From: Paraphysoderma sedebokerense | Taxonomy: Eukaryota > Blastocladiomycota > Physodermatomycetes > Physodermatales > Physodermataceae | Reading direction: 5' to 3' | Assembly: GCA_025602915.1 (NCBI GenBank) | Contig: JAHLJZ010000091.1 | Span: forward strand, 1 to 64,000 | Length of the DNA stretch: 64,000 nt | In this document: piece after piece, positions 22,599-34,208 of the stretch | Numbering within the stretch: the stretch's first letter is position 1 | Layout of the letters: every line of letters starts with the position of its first letter | Notes under the pieces: model-generated | Told to the model about the DNA's origin: nothing | What the model saw: only the letters and a program-made list of their open reading frames with translations | Database searches by the model: none | Made by a program: the position numbers and the translations under genes

Positions 22599-22604
22599 CA
22601 CGTG
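22599..22604. promoter_or_regulatory. CACGTG box upstream of RPA34
   Basis: ACACGTGT palindrome 63 bp upstream of the RPA34 start codon. It is the same core as at the other ribosome and mitochondrial genes of this window. The second copy is at 61,126-61,131. Confidence 0.45.
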
Positions 22605-22887
22605 TATGTTGCCACCTGCAGGTCTGAAGGCCTCCCTGCCTGTTAACCCGTCAACCACCGACTAATTCTGACAAATATTTTTTTTATGAATCAGTGGTGA
22701 GCATAATAAACATTGACATTTTCAAAGTTGATTGTTCTGCGTCGTGTGTCATCTAACATTCTTTTACTCGGCTTCTCCTCACCAGATGTTACAAATTTCG
22801 AGAAAGCTTGCAATGAGCGATCTACCCTTTATCACTCAGATGTACCCTTAGAGAAACATAACCAAAAAAAAACGTATGCAAACTATA

Positions 22888-22919
22888 TATACAAAGACTG
22901 TTCTATACAAAGACTGTTC
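22888..22919. repeat. Perfect 16-bp tandem pair in a promoter
   Basis: TATACAAAGACTGTTC occurs twice back to back, directly after a TATATA run. It lies about 210-240 bp upstream of the SH3 membrane protein start, within the 594-bp divergent spacer between RPA34 and that gene. The spacer otherwise shows no gene. The second copy is at 61,415-61,446. Confidence 0.7.
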
Positions 22920-23130
22920 CATAAATAGAATCCAAACTTCAGATTTCCGGGCCAGTCAATTGCTCGCGGTACCGCTTCTACCTGGAGGACACGTTTGACG
23001 CAGATTTTTTGCCGCCGGCGTGAGACTTAAAAAGACTCTTAAAAAGTTCTCCCCTGCCTGATCGCTTTTGAGATTTCCCAAACGTCCTCATCTCACAAGA
23101 CACAAGTCATATATCACATAGTGGACTCGC

Positions 23131-25188
23131 ATGCACATACTCGCATTTTTTCTACTTGGGAGTACCTTGGCCCAGAGTGTAGCAGCACAGTCAGGATGTC
23201 TGTCCATCGAATCTTCTAAATATTGCGGTAAAGGTGCGTGACAAATAACATCTGAAAATTTGGATATCATTATTCAAAAACTCAATGTAACTGCACCAGC
23301 ATTCGGCAATAGTCAAGTTTCAAAGGACCCTCAACCGTGGCTTAGAACTATGTTTGATGATGAATCAATAACTCATCCCCCTCTTTCGAGTGTGAACGAT
23401 TTCGATAGAATGATGGACGAAGCGATTCCGGCGATGAGTAAACATTATTTCGAAAAGAATTATGGATGGTAAGCAGGATTAATAGATTCAATTCGTTCAT
23501 CACTCTACCGGCAGCGAACTAAACAAAATCCTTCATTGTTTTATGCGATAATTGAAAGTTCCATGGCCGGTGGCGACAGATACACCACTACCATGTTATG
23601 CTACACCTTTTTGGCATTTCACAATGGCAACACAAACGGACTTGAGCAATGTACATCAAATGCTCCAACAGTCTGTCGCGCAACGACGGTAGCATTTTAT
23701 GATGTGAGTTATTGATTTCACTACGGTTCTTCCGTTACGTCCTTCCTGCTTTGCAGCCGGTTTAATCATCTCTCGGCTTCATAGTCCCTTGAAAAATCAC
23801 AGAACGACAAAGCTATATGTCCTAACACAAATGAAAATAATAAACAAGCGCTCCAGGACAGTAAGAAATCCGACTTGCAAGAGGGACCACTTTCGTATGT
23901 TGCTGAACCCGAACTCCTTGAATCTTTCTGTGGCTTTTATCTCTAAATGCCTTCATTTGATGATAGTGCCACGCAAAGTTGCGCGGATGGAGAAGCAGCC
24001 GAAAAACCACGCTGTGGTTATCAAACGGATGAACTTTCCAAGTCGAAATGCTCGTCAAGTTCCAATGTCGGGGCCATCGTTGGCGGAGTATTAGGTGGGC
24101 TCGTCGGCTTGGGATTGCTTGGCTTTTTGGTTCATCTGAGGCGGGTAAACCAAAAGAGTAACGCTGGGTCAAAGATGGAATTAGTCTCCAAGCCGAGTGA
24201 ATCCACTAGTCTCCAGTCAACTCAAAACCTTTCTTCGAATCCCAACATCGGTCATCCACCAGTAAATAACCTTGGCCCGCCGAATAATTTATATCCTCCG
24301 CCATCACAATATCCGAATCAACATGCCTCGTCACCTCCTCAAATGCCACAATCGTCACCAGCTCAGTATCCATCCCAATATCCGTCTCAATATCCTTCGC
24401 CCCCTCAAATGCCCCAACATTCATCACCGTCTCAGCATTCTTCGCAGTACCATACTTCTCCCCCACAGATGCCTCAGCATCCATCTCCTTCGCTTCATCC
24501 GTCACAGTATCCTTCTCCCCCTCAGCTGGCCCAACAACCTTCCCCATCCCATCTTCCTTCCCAACCTCCTCAGATTCCCCAACATTCGACCCCACCGCAT
24601 CTTCCTTCCCAACTTCCTGGACCACCTCCCCAGATTCCTCAAGCTGCATCGCCTTCTCTTCCGCCATCTCAACCATCGCATTATCCACCTCAAAGCTCCC
24701 CGTCCCACTACCCCCCTCAGCAGAATCAGCAGCCTGTCAATCAACAAACGGCCCAGCCAAATCCCCATCAAATAAAACTGCCGCAATTCTACCTTTCCAC
24801 AGCCCCAACGCCCTCGCCTGCTTCGCCTGAAATACCACCTGTAGCCCCGCCCTCTACGACTGGTGCGCCCTCCTCTTATTCTGCTCATCCAAGTACCAAC
24901 TATCATCAAGAACATGGACAAGGTTCAGCACCTAACAGTAATAACATGATTCGAACAGCTACTGCAGAATACGTACCTAGTAATCCTGATGAGATTGCAT
25001 TCAACAAAGGGGATCAGATTTTGTTAAAACAAGTGTTTGACGATGGATGGGCTTTAGGAGTGGTTCGTAACTCTTTTCATGAGGACTGTATGCAGGTTGG
25101 AAAACTAACTCTGATCTCTGTTTTAATTCACCAGAACCAATCAACTGGAATGGAAGGAATGTTACCATTGACATTCGTTACTCAATAA
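23131..25188 (+). CDS. Secreted/TM protein with C-terminal SH3 domain, copy A
   Basis: Six exons (23131-23227, 23300-23468, 23559-23703, 23785-23894, 23967-25062, 25135-25188) give 556 residues with every phase matching. A signal peptide opens it (MHILAFFLLGSTLAQSVAAQ). A Cys-containing extracellular part of about 170 residues follows (SGCLSIESSKYC, NYGCSMAGG, LCYTF, LEQCTSNAPTVC, KAICPN, QSCADG, PRCGY, KSKCS). A glycine-rich membrane helix (VGAIVGGVLGGLVGLGLLGF) and a basic stop-transfer LRR come next. Inside is a long Pro/Gln/Ser linker with repeated SQYPSPPQMPQ-like units. At the end is an SH3 domain: ATAEYVPSNPDEIAFNKGDQ, DDGWALGV, then EGMLPLTFV after the last intron. The layout resembles fungal single-pass SH3 proteins of the Fus1 type. 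A role in cell-surface sensing or polarised growth is inferred. Confidence 0.85.
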
Positions 25189-25696
25189 TTCCTGCACCTC
25201 CGTTTCGTGAGTCGCTGAATACAAAAGAACAAAAGTAATACGCTGGCGTACTCTTCTATTATTTCTGTCGCTGGTGTCCGCGATAGTACTAAACCGTTGA
25301 ACCAAACTGTCCTGTTGATTTATTCTGATTTGTCGTTGTTCATGAATTGATTTTATTATTGGTTAGACTGTGTAATGGTGTAATAGATAGCATGATAAAA
25401 TAAAAAAAGATTAAGACATAGACAGATTTGGGATTCCAGTTTTGAGATTGAATATGTAATGGTAAAATCTGCAGACTATGTGAATGTACATGACTTGTCC
25501 ACGCAGATTCTTGAATTTATAGCTTTGAGTTGGAGGATTCATGTTTTCAAAATATTTTCCGCCGAAGTGAAAGTATCCCCTAATTGATCTATAAAGTGCT
25601 AGATGGTTGCTACGATTACATGTTCTCAATACGCAATTCTGATTTGTTTAAGATTTAGTTTCATCTTGATTAAGGCTTCGTTCTACAAATACTGCA
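25189..25696. other. Convergent 3' flanks
   Basis: AT-rich sequence between the SH3 gene (+) and the small membrane protein gene (-). AATAAA-like runs occur near 25,398-25,408. No gene was seen. The copy in the second repeat runs to the window end at the equivalent of 25,473. Confidence 0.5.
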
Positions 25697-26469
25697 CTAA
25701 CTTTCGTCCTCTTGGACCTCTACAATACGTATGACTTTTGGTTTACTTTGAGTTATAACTTCCTCCTCTTCTTCTTCAGATATTAAACCTGAACTCTCAT
25801 TTTTCGTTGACTTGTATTTTAGGCGACGCTGTTTGCGCTGGCGAATAAATGAGTTGATTTTGTACGATACCGTACCAAAAGTCACTAGAGATATTGCTGG
25901 AAAAGGAAAGAATTTGAAAAGAAGTACGTCTGAGTTATTGAACGTCCGAACGACAATTCTTGAAACTACCGAATTCCAAAAAGATGGTGCGACGGCCGCG
26001 AGGGTCACAATACGATTTGCTAAATGAGGGGTACTTACTGCCTACAGCTACTCTTTTCCAAACTCTGTACTTGTCAATCCAAAGCTGAACTCTGTGTTCT
26101 GGCCAAATCTTAGTGGCCAGATTATACCCAACGTCAGTCCGCGTGACGACATACGTGAATCCAATTGAAGCACCGGAGATGAGGAGTCGACTTATGAATT
26201 TACCCTAATCAAATCAATCGTAAGATATCATTAAGAGAATATTTATCGTCAAGACAGTCAAATCAGAAAGAGTTATATCTTACAAAAGCTGATCCGAATC
26301 CGTGCCCTAATCCTTGGATGAAAGAACGGAGGAATGATAGTTTCGGTTTAGCAGACTCGGAGGGTTCTGTCGATGGTGTATGAATTGGAGTGTTGGTAGG
26401 AGTTGATGATAGTTGATGCGGTTTCGGAGATGTCTTTCTCTCTGTGACGTTTCTCTGTTGTCTAGGCAT
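25697..26469 (-). CDS. Small membrane protein, unknown
   Basis: Three exons (26469-26284, 26204-26039, 25896-25697) give about 183 residues. The N-terminal 45 residues are polar and Thr/Pro-rich. Then come SFLRSFIQGLGHGFGSAF and, after the first intron, GKFISRLLISGASIGFTYVV, a probable membrane helix. Further on are WPEHRVQLWIDKYRVWKRVAV and a second hydrophobic patch (TISLVTFGTVSYKINSF), followed by a basic then acidic tail (EEEEEEV). I do not recognise the family. Small size, two hydrophobic segments and basic flanks would suit a mitochondrial or ER membrane protein. The start lies 232 bp from the divergent HSP70 start, so the promoter region is shared. Confidence 0.55.
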
Positions 26470-26589
26470 ATTTTATGTATAGCAATTAACCCAACGTGAA
26501 ATTTGATTCGATGTTACGCGGTCACCATGGCAACGATTCACAACTGCGCACCGTTTGTTTCTAAAACACGAGTAAACACGGAATTTTAT

Positions 26590-26701
26590 CTGAAACTTTC
26601 CCTTTTTTTCATTTCTCTCCCCCCGTCTCCTCCTCTCCAACCTCCAACCTCCCACCTCCCCATCCCCTTCTTTTTTGTCTATATACAGATAATAACATAA
26701 G
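26590..26701 (+). promoter_or_regulatory. Pyrimidine-rich leader of the HSP70 gene
   Basis: Directly before the HSP70 start codon lies a long C/T tract (CTTTCCC, CTCCCCCCGTCTCCTCC and CCAACCTCCCACC), then TATATACAG and AATAACATAAG up to the ATG. Such CT blocks mark promoters and leaders of highly expressed fungal genes. Function is inferred from position and composition. Confidence 0.45.
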
Positions 26702-28988
26702 ATGACTGCTGAAGAATTTCAAGGCGCTATCGGTATTGATTTGGGTACCACCTACTCTTGTGTGGCCGTCATGAACGAAAACGGACAGGTACCGTATTCC
26801 CACGGATTTTACCCTACCCTTGTACGAAGGTGTTTCGACCAGTTACATGAGCTAACAACCGTGCTTCCCTGCTGTGTAGGTTGAAGTTATCGCCAACGAA
26901 CAAGGAAACAGGACTACCCCTTCCTATGTTGCGTTCACCGAAACTGAACGTTTGATTGGTGATGCCGCCAAGAATCAAGCTGCCATGAACCCCACCAATA
27001 CTGTCTTTGATGCCAAGCGTCTTATTGGTCGAAGAATTAACGAAGAAAGTGTCAAGAAGGATATGGCTCTTTGGCCCTTTACCGTTATTGACGATGGCAT
27101 GGGTAACCCCGTCATCCAAGTTTCATATCTCGGTGAATCCAAGACTTTCACCCCTCAAGAAATCTCTAGTATGGTTTTGACCAAGATGAGAGAAATTGCC
27201 GAAAGCAAAATCGGAAAATCCGTCAAGAAAGCCGTTGTCACAGTCCCCGCTTACTTCAACGATTCTCAACGTCAAGCCACCAAGGATGCCGGTTCTATTG
27301 CCAACCTTGATGTTCTCCGGTATTTCATCGTCCACTGCATTTCCCCATATGTTTTATTCAGTTATTGACGAACCTTCAATCGTAGAATTATTAATGAACC
27401 CACCGCTGCTGCCATTGCTTACGGTTTGGACCAAAAGGATAACACTGAAAAGACCGTTCTCATTTTCGATTTGGGTGGTGGTACTTTTGATGTGTCTCTC
27501 CTTTCCATCTCCAAAGGTATCTTCTCCGTGAAAGCCACCGCTGGTGATACCCATCTTGGTGGTGAAGATTTCGATAACTCCTTGGTGAAACATTTCACCG
27601 AAGAATTCAAACGTAAACACAAGAAGGATATCAGTGACGACAAGCGTGCTGTCAGACGTTTGAGAACTGCTTGTGAACGTGAGTATTATATCAAGCCCCT
27701 TATCCTATTGTAGCGAGTTAGAAACTAAATTTGTGTGTTCTTTTCACAGGTGCCAAGAGATCTTTGTCCACTCTTACCAAAGCCACTGTCGAAATCGACT
27801 CCCTTCACTCTGGTGTCGATTTCTACTCCACCATCACCCGTGCCAAATTCGAAGAACTCAATGCTCAGACTTTCTCGTCCACCCTCGAACCTGTGAAAAA
27901 GGTGTTGAAGGATGCCAAGATTGACAAGAGCAAAGTCGACGATATTGTTCTCGTCGGTGGTTCCACTCGTATCCCCAAAGTCCAAAGTTTATTGAGCGAT
28001 TTCTTCGGAAAGGAATTGAACAAGAGCAGTAAGTAACTTGTTGATCGTCACTGCCACTCTGAAGTGAGTCTAACAAACCTCTTTGCAATCAGTCAACCCC
28101 GACGAAGCTGTTGCCTATGGTGCTGCTGTCCAAGCTGCTGTCTTGACTAACACTGCCTCCTCCCAAACCGGAGACCTCCTCCTTCTCGACGTTGTCCCTC
28201 TTTCCCTCGGTGTGGAAATGGAAGGTGGTTTGTTCGGAGTTGTTGGTATGAATCCTATTTTTTTTTCTTGTCTCTGCCTGTAAACAATTCTAACTTTTGA
28301 GCCCTTCCTATTTAGTTCCCCGAAATACCCCCATCCCAACCATCAAGAAGAAAGTTTTCACCACCACTCACGACAACCAGACTACTGTTGAGTTCCCCAT
28401 TTATGAAGGAGAACGTCCATTGTGTAAAGACAACAACCTTCTCGGTGAATTCACCCTCGCCAACATCATCGCTGCTCCTCAGGGTACCCCTGAATTGGAA
28501 ACTATCTTTGAATTGGATGCCAATGGTATCTTGAAGGTTACTGCCATCGACAGAGCTTCTGGTTTGTATTTTCTCCTCGCCTTTGGCTATTGAAAATCAA
28601 GAGACATTTGTTAACATCGCAATTTTAATTAGGTCGTCGTGCCAACATCACCATCTCCAACAACCCTGGTCGTCTTTCCGCCGAAGAAATTGAACGCCTC
28701 GTCACTGAAGCTGAATCATACAAAGCCGCCGACAAAGCTGCTTCCCAACGTATTGAAGCCAAGCAAAACCTCGAACAATTCATGAACTACGTTCAAACCA
28801 CTCTTGATGATGATATGTTGACAAAGAAACTGAAGAACGTTGACACTTTGATGGAACAATTGAGCGACGCCATGGAATGGTTAGACGTGAACGGTGACAA
28901 AGCCAGCAAAGAATCCATTTCCAATAAACAAAAGAAATTGGAAAAGACTGTCCAGAAAGTTTTGGGACCTTTGTATGGTGGTATCTAA
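26702..28988 (+). CDS. SSB1: Ribosome-associated Hsp70, SSB type
   Basis: Seven exons separated by six short introns. The Hsp70 signatures are complete: [13 protein letters not shown], the linker region [32 protein letters not shown] and [14 protein letters not shown]. The N-terminus [20 protein letters not shown] and the blocks [19 protein letters not shown] and [14 protein letters not shown] match fungal SSB proteins rather than SSA. The protein stops at VLGPLYGGI with no EEVD, as expected for SSB, which binds nascent chains on the ribosome with RAC (Zuo1/Ssz1). Length is about 610 residues, normal. Codon choice looks more C-ending than in neighbours, fitting high expression. The N-terminal intron just after NENGQ is at a common Hsp70 position. 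Confidence 0.92.
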
Positions 28989-29072
28989 GTAACTGGAAAT
29001 TTTGGGTTGGTTTAGGTGTACTATTTTGGTATAAATAGTGTTCCCTTTTTTTTTGTATTATCATTCCCCTAG

Positions 29073-29519
29073 TTATTTTAATGTCTGTCTATTGTATTTT
29101 ATGAATCCCCTGTGTTGTATCCAAATATTTTTTTCAACTTTATAATCAACTGAACAATAAATAGACAAAAGTTGCTCCCCGTAAGCTTCCTTCGTCATAT
29201 CAGGACAATACACATCAACGAGGTGCTCTAGTGCTCTCCCTTTGCACAGAATGTACCAGTGTTTGAAGACATTTTGTAACCCATTAAGAAACAATACGGA
29301 ATCAAGCGTCATTTTGGCAACTTTACGCATCGCCAGAAAGTCCAACACAACGGGTCGAGTTGATTTGTTCTCTCCTTTGGCGACAAACCGATGCGCGCTC
29401 GTCATGGGCAAATCTGCCCGAGGCTTGTGATCTATCATTCGGAAAATCCAAATGAGGTGCAACAAAAAAAAAGATGTAGTCTGCCCATTTCTTTTCTGTT
29501 TCCCTCGAACTATCAGCAA
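29073..29519 (-). CDS. Doubtful open frame, 148 codons
   Basis: An open frame with fairly balanced composition (KMTLDSVLFLNGLQNVFKHW, GRALEHLVDVYCPDMTKEAY), no membrane segment and no motif I know. It lies in the 3' flank of the HSP70 gene, on the opposite strand, and starts about 120 bp from the divergent secreted-protein gene. It could be a real small gene, part of a spliced gene or a chance frame. I lean slightly to a real exon because the central 100 residues read like a folded protein. Confidence 0.3.
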   Translation of the reverse strand: MLIVRGKQKRNGQTTSFFLLHLIWIFRMIDHKPRADLPMTSAHRFVAKGENKSTRPVVLDFLAMRKVAKMTLDSVLFLNGLQNVFKHWYILCKGRALEHLVDVYCPDMTKEAYGEQLLSIYCSVDYKVEKNIWIQHRGFIKYNRQTLK

Positions 29520-29641
29520 TCCACAGAGAAATTAGCTGTCGAACATATTGACCGGTTTATCTAACAAAATTTCTGAAAAAAAGCAGAAACAAGTTTAAAC
29601 TTACTCAAGACTCTTCAAATTTGAATTGACAAGAACGCCTC

Positions 29642-30577
29642 ATGACACCAGTGAATCGAACCACCACGCTACTCCTCTTTCTCTTCCTCTCCTCCCTTTC
29701 ATCCACTTCGTATTCATTACCACTTCCATCTATCTCATTTACCTTTCCTTCCGACTCGTTGAGTCCATCTTCTTCGTTTCCTCTTCTTAGTATCCAAAAT
29801 CACCGTTTAACAAAGAGACAAGACCCCGCCGTATCTAATGATGCAGGATCAACCGGAACCGAACCCCAACCTCGATCACAGGGAGGTGCTGTGTCGAGGT
29901 TAGGTGTGATTGAATTTGGGGCGTTTAATAACGGACATCATCCGGTAAAATCGGGAGAAAAAAATGGTGGAACGAATGAAGGAAGCAAAGATCAAGGAAC
30001 TCCAGAATCGCAAGGAAAAAGTGAACCGATAAATGCAGATGCAAGTGCAAAAGGAGAGACGGAGAAAAAAGAAGTTGAAAGAAAGGAAGTGCAAGATCAA
30101 GATAAAGTGGTAGAAAGAAGGGAGAAAGGACCGGTTCAAGAAACGACCAGGGATGATCGACGAAGCGTGGTCAAGGGTGATGCTAAAGATCAGGTGAAGG
30201 TGGTCAGAAAAGCTAGAGTTGTTACGGGACAACCACCTAAAAGTCGTGGGTCTGATCAAGTTCGCAGTTCATGGAACCCCAGATTGAGGATAGTTCAACC
30301 GGATGTAGCCAGGGAGGAATTCGAAAATGATCAAAGCAGGGATCGTCAATTTCAAGAGCGACGGGCCAGAAAAGTAGTCGTGACTAGGCCAAGGATCAAC
30401 AATGATGTGGAGTTTATGGGAAAAATCGATCAAGAACCTAAGAGGACCATTGGCCGTAAATTTGCCGATTCTCACCATGATATCGCGATAGATGGGCCAA
30501 TGGAACATCATGCAGTCGGAAGAAAGTCAGCTCAGCACAAGAGGGGTAGAAAATGCCGAAGAGTATCTTATGGATGA
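29642..30577 (+). CDS. Secreted, highly charged low-complexity protein
   Basis: A single frame of 311 residues. It opens with a strong signal peptide (TTTLLLFLFLSSLSSTSYSL) followed by a Ser/Pro/Phe-rich stretch. A dibasic LTKRQDP near residue 60 would suit Kex2-type processing of a propeptide. The remaining about 250 residues are very rich in Lys, Arg, Glu, Gln and Asp (KKEVERKEVQDQDKVVERR), without Cys, and end basic (KRGRKCRRVSYG). I do not recognise it. It may be a cell-wall or extracellular matrix protein or a fast-evolving secreted protein. No intron was seen. Confidence 0.6.
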   Translation: MTPVNRTTTLLLFLFLSSLSSTSYSLPLPSISFTFPSDSLSPSSSFPLLSIQNHRLTKRQDPAVSNDAGSTGTEPQPRSQGGAVSRLGVIEFGAFNNGHHPVKSGEKNGGTNEGSKDQGTPESQGKSEPINADASAKGETEKKEVERKEVQDQDKVVERREKGPVQETTRDDRRSVVKGDAKDQVKVVRKARVVTGQPPKSRGSDQVRSSWNPRLRIVQPDVAREEFENDQSRDRQFQERRARKVVVTRPRINNDVEFMGKIDQEPKRTIGRKFADSHHDIAIDGPMEHHAVGRKSAQHKRGRKCRRVSYG

Positions 30578-31150
30578 ATGTCGCAGTAGATTGTGGATAG
30601 ATAACATAGACTGTCTTTTTGCTTTTATTGTTGTATTTTGTATTGTTAGTACTGTATAGGAAACAACGAATGCTTAATGTGAAGAATAGATTCTTATTCG
30701 GTGTGGGGTTAAAATTGCGTTGCCTGGGTTGCTGGTGCTGACGATGCCTGGCCCCTAGTGCCTATATCCAACTTTTTACTTTACCATTTTTTCCACAGTT
30801 GCCGATTGCGGTACCAGTTGATGTGTCAACTCTCATTGTGTTTAGATGTACGTAGATATCATGTGTAGTGGATAGATGCATGAAGGAGTGAGAGAGGGAA
30901 TGCGATAATCAGAGGGAGTGGAATGCAGATCCGTAAGACTCACGCAGCCACATTGGGACGCGTGGCCCATCCCTTGTTCACAGCACATGAAATTTGAGAG
31001 GAAAAAAAAGGTTCCCTCCCTTCTCCACCACCACCACCACCATCCCTCACAACCCATCCCTCTCCACCCACCCACCCACTCCCTCCTCACACTCCACACC
31101 CTCGTACAACACCCCTCCCCCTCCATCTGCACACACACACACACATCGCC
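30578..31150. other. Intergenic: ILV2 promoter and leader
   Basis: No gene is seen. 31,015-31,130 is strongly C-rich on the plus strand with CCACCACCACC runs, followed by an (AC)n tract at about 31,130-31,145. The ILV2 start codon comes six bases later. Frames of up to 106 codons in this tract are products of its low complexity. Confidence 0.55.
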
Positions 31151-33870
31151 ATGCTTCCGAGGTCATCCGCTGCCACAAAGTCACTCTTCAGGCAATGCAC
31201 CGCTAATGCAGTCTCAAGGAGATTCAAAGCTTCCGTGAGAGGGTAATTGTCTGTCCCTTTTATTTCTATCATTCATTCCCTTGCTTTGGACACACGTTGT
31301 ACTCTTCATTGATGATAGAAAGGACCTTATCGGAGTTGGATCTGGTCGCTCGTTCAGGGGGGCTTAGACCTTATCGGGACTCGTCGTTTTTTTTTTCCTT
31401 GGTGACGTTGCATGGGGTGATTTCATCCTTGTGCGGAATCCTTCTCTTTCTGCGCACAAGACCGTAATCACTCCCTACTGAACTCCTATCACAATGATAA
31501 TTGAATGTAGCAAAATCTTTAGAGTGATATTAACCACTATGTGATCTTCCTTTTTTTTGGCCACCAAACAGTGCATCTCCACTTCAACCTTCATCCTATG
31601 CCCCACCGCCTCCACCACCATCGCCTGCTACCTCAGCTGCCCCATCCACTGCAATTCCTAAATCGGCGCCGTCTCCACAACCCATTACTACCCCTTCCCC
31701 CTTAACGTCATCGGCCGATTTAGATCATACTTTTGTTGGAAAGACTGGTGGTGAAATTTTTCACGAAATGATTCGGCGACAAAATGTAAAATGCGTCTTT
31801 GGATATCCCGGCGGTGCCATTTTACCTGGTATAGTTTTATCATCTTCGTTGGAACCCTCCTCTGATCTATCATGTTGACTTCAATTCCCATTCAATTCAG
31901 TGTTCGACGCTATCTATGATTCTCCGCATTTCGAATTTATTCTTCCCCGTCACGAACAGGGTGCTGGGCATATGGCTGAAGGATATGCTCGGGCCAGTGG
32001 TAAACCAGGTGTCGTCTTGGTCACTTCTGGACCGGGTGCAACAAACACTGTTACCCCTATGCAGGATGCCTTATCCGACGGAACACCGATGGTTGTGTTC
32101 TGTGGTCAAGTGCCAACTAATGCCATTGGAACTGATGCTTTCCAGGAAGCAGATGTCATTGGAATTACTCGATCTTGTACAAAGGTTTGCATGCTGATTT
32201 GAATATGCATAACGTTTTAGATTGGCACATGAAAACTTATCACTTGTCATTATAGTGGAATGTTATGGTTAAAGATATCGCCGAGCTCCCTCGTCGTATT
32301 ACGGAAGCTTTCCATATCGCTACTTCCGGTCGACCGGGTCCCGTACTCGTTGACTTACCGAAAGATGTCACCGCAGGAACTCTTATGAAACCTATCCCGA
32401 GAGTGCCGGAGACACCAAAATTACCTGGAAAACCCGCTAATTTCCTGTCGCCCCACTTGATTCAAGGCAGCGACATGTCGCCTCAATTGTTGAAAACCCT
32501 TGAAAGGACCGCTGAAATGATTAACAAGTGAGTTGAATCGTCCCTTAAGTGCGAAAAGTTTGAACAATTTGTTGACAAATATTTCTTTTTTTTTCCAGAG
32601 CCAAACGACCAGTTATTTATGCCGGCCAGGGTATTCTGGCTACTCCCGAAGGACCCCAAATTCTTCGCGAGTTTGCCAACATTGCTCAAATACCCGTCAC
32701 TACTACTCTACAAGGTCTTGGGGCTTTCCCAGAGACTTCTCATCTTTCCCTTCACATGCTCGGTATGCATGGTTCCGCTTACGCTAATTTGAGTATGCAA
32801 AACGCCGACGTGATCATTGCACTTGGTGCCCGATTCGATGACCGTGTCACCGGCTTCGTCAAAAAGTTTGCGCCGACTGCCCGGGCTGCCGGTCAAAGTG
32901 GTACCGGCGGTATCATCCATTTCGAAATCCTTCCCAAGAATATTAACAAAGTCATACAAGCCAACGAAATCGTCGAAGGAGACGTGGCTTCCAACTTGGC
33001 GCATTTACTTCCGCTTATTCAACCTAAAACACCCGAAAATCGTGAAAATTGGTTCGGCATGATTGATGAATGGAAGAGAAAATATCCGTTCCAGTACGAA
33101 CGTGCCAAGGAAGGTGAAGTTTTGAAACCACAACAACCTATCGAAATGTTGAATGAACTCTGTGAGGGAATGAAAGATGATGTGGTCATAACAACTGGTG
33201 TAGGTCAACATCAGATGTGGGCTGCTCAGTATTACAGGTAATTCCCTACATTTCTGGAATTGGTTGTCATATAGGGCATACTTTAACCCCTCTAATTGTA
33301 TTTGTTAGGTGGACAGCGCCTCGTACATTCATCACCTCCGGTGGTCTTGGTACCATGGGATTTGGCGTACCCGCCGCCATTGGTGCAAAAGCATTCCACA
33401 AATCATCTAAAGAAGTCATTGATATCGATGGTGACGCTTCATTCGCTATGACAGCCATGGAACTTGTAACCGCAGCTCAATACAACATCGGCGCTAAGGT
33501 CATGGTATTGAATAACGAGTTCCAAGGGATGGTGAAACAGTGGCAAGATTTGTGGTTTGACCAACGTTACAGTGGCACTGAAATGAAGAATCCGCACTTC
33601 ATGAAATTGGCTGATGTAAGCATTTGAAGTTCCTGTGTTGATTATGCATGAAATCATTGATATTAATCTTTGGCAATTTAGGCTTTTGGAATCAAAGGTA
33701 TCACCATCTCCAGATTGGACGAACTTAAACCCAAGATGAAAGAATTCTTGGAACACGATGGACCGACACTCTTGGAAGTTAAGGTCTGTAAGAAGGAACA
33801 TGTGTACCCTATGGTTCCTGCTGGAAAGGCTTTGGACGAGATGGTGATGGGCCCGCCAAAGGAATTGTAA
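31151..33870 (+). CDS. ILV2: Acetolactate synthase catalytic subunit
   Basis: Seven exons; the first intron is long (31243-31571, 329 bp). Exon 1 codes a mitochondrial presequence ([20 protein letters not shown], rich in Arg and Ser). A Pro/Ala/Ser linker of about 60 residues comes before the enzyme. The enzyme follows with [12 protein letters not shown], the catalytic Glu in [61 protein letters not shown]-domain blocks and the ThDP-Mg site ([10 protein letters not shown], then [15 protein letters not shown]). It condenses pyruvate with pyruvate or 2-oxobutyrate in Val, Leu and Ile synthesis in mitochondria. The inhibitor-contact Pro (GQVP) and Trp (KQWQ) are the ordinary residues. The stop TAA follows PPKEL. 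Confidence 0.95.
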
Positions 33871-34208
33871 GCTCCTTATTTATTACGTTTTAGTTTCAAT
33901 TATTGTAAAAAACAAAATGGCAGAAAGAAAGGTGTAAGGAAGAATAACCTTTTGTATTTGGGATAATAATTATAGCGGGGAATGGGAATTCAATTTTAGT
34001 TAAAATATTGATACCGTCGTTATCATTGATACGAAATAAAACTTATTTACTACTGTTAAATTGAAAACATCCGACTTCCATTCTGTCCAGACACCCCAAA
34101 TCTTGGAGTTGAGAGATGAACGCGTTCTTGGTAATCCGGCGGGCTGACCAACTATATCCCAAGTCTACCCAAAATCATCTCTACTCCCTGCAAATTGCAT
34201 CCCTAGCC

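Larger units (their letters stand above)
17631..25473 (+). repeat. Direct repeat, copy A (at least 7,843 bp)
   Basis: This stretch reappears at 56,158-64,000 at a constant offset of 38,527 bp. All translated frames in it match and I found no substitution or indel in the stretches compared. The left edge is sharp: 17,630 is T while the corresponding 56,157 is C, and upstream sequences are unrelated. The right edge is not reached, since the window ends first. It holds most of the wax-synthase-like gene, the unknown 517-aa gene, RPA34 and the SH3 membrane protein gene. Confidence 0.97.

Noticed and set aside
24206-24921. Long frames in other phases across the Pro/Gln/Ser linker (139-167 codons)
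   Set aside because: They come from the low-complexity linker of the SH3 protein, are biased to Ile/Leu/Arg or Glu/Val, and lack support; the same holds for the second copy.
26702-28988. Reading the Hsp70 as cytosolic SSA or mitochondrial
   Set aside because: No EEVD end, no presequence, and the N-terminus and peptide-binding part match SSB.
30842-31238. 100-106-codon frames on both strands before ILV2
   Set aside because: They fall in the C-rich, AC-repeat leader and have no protein-like composition.
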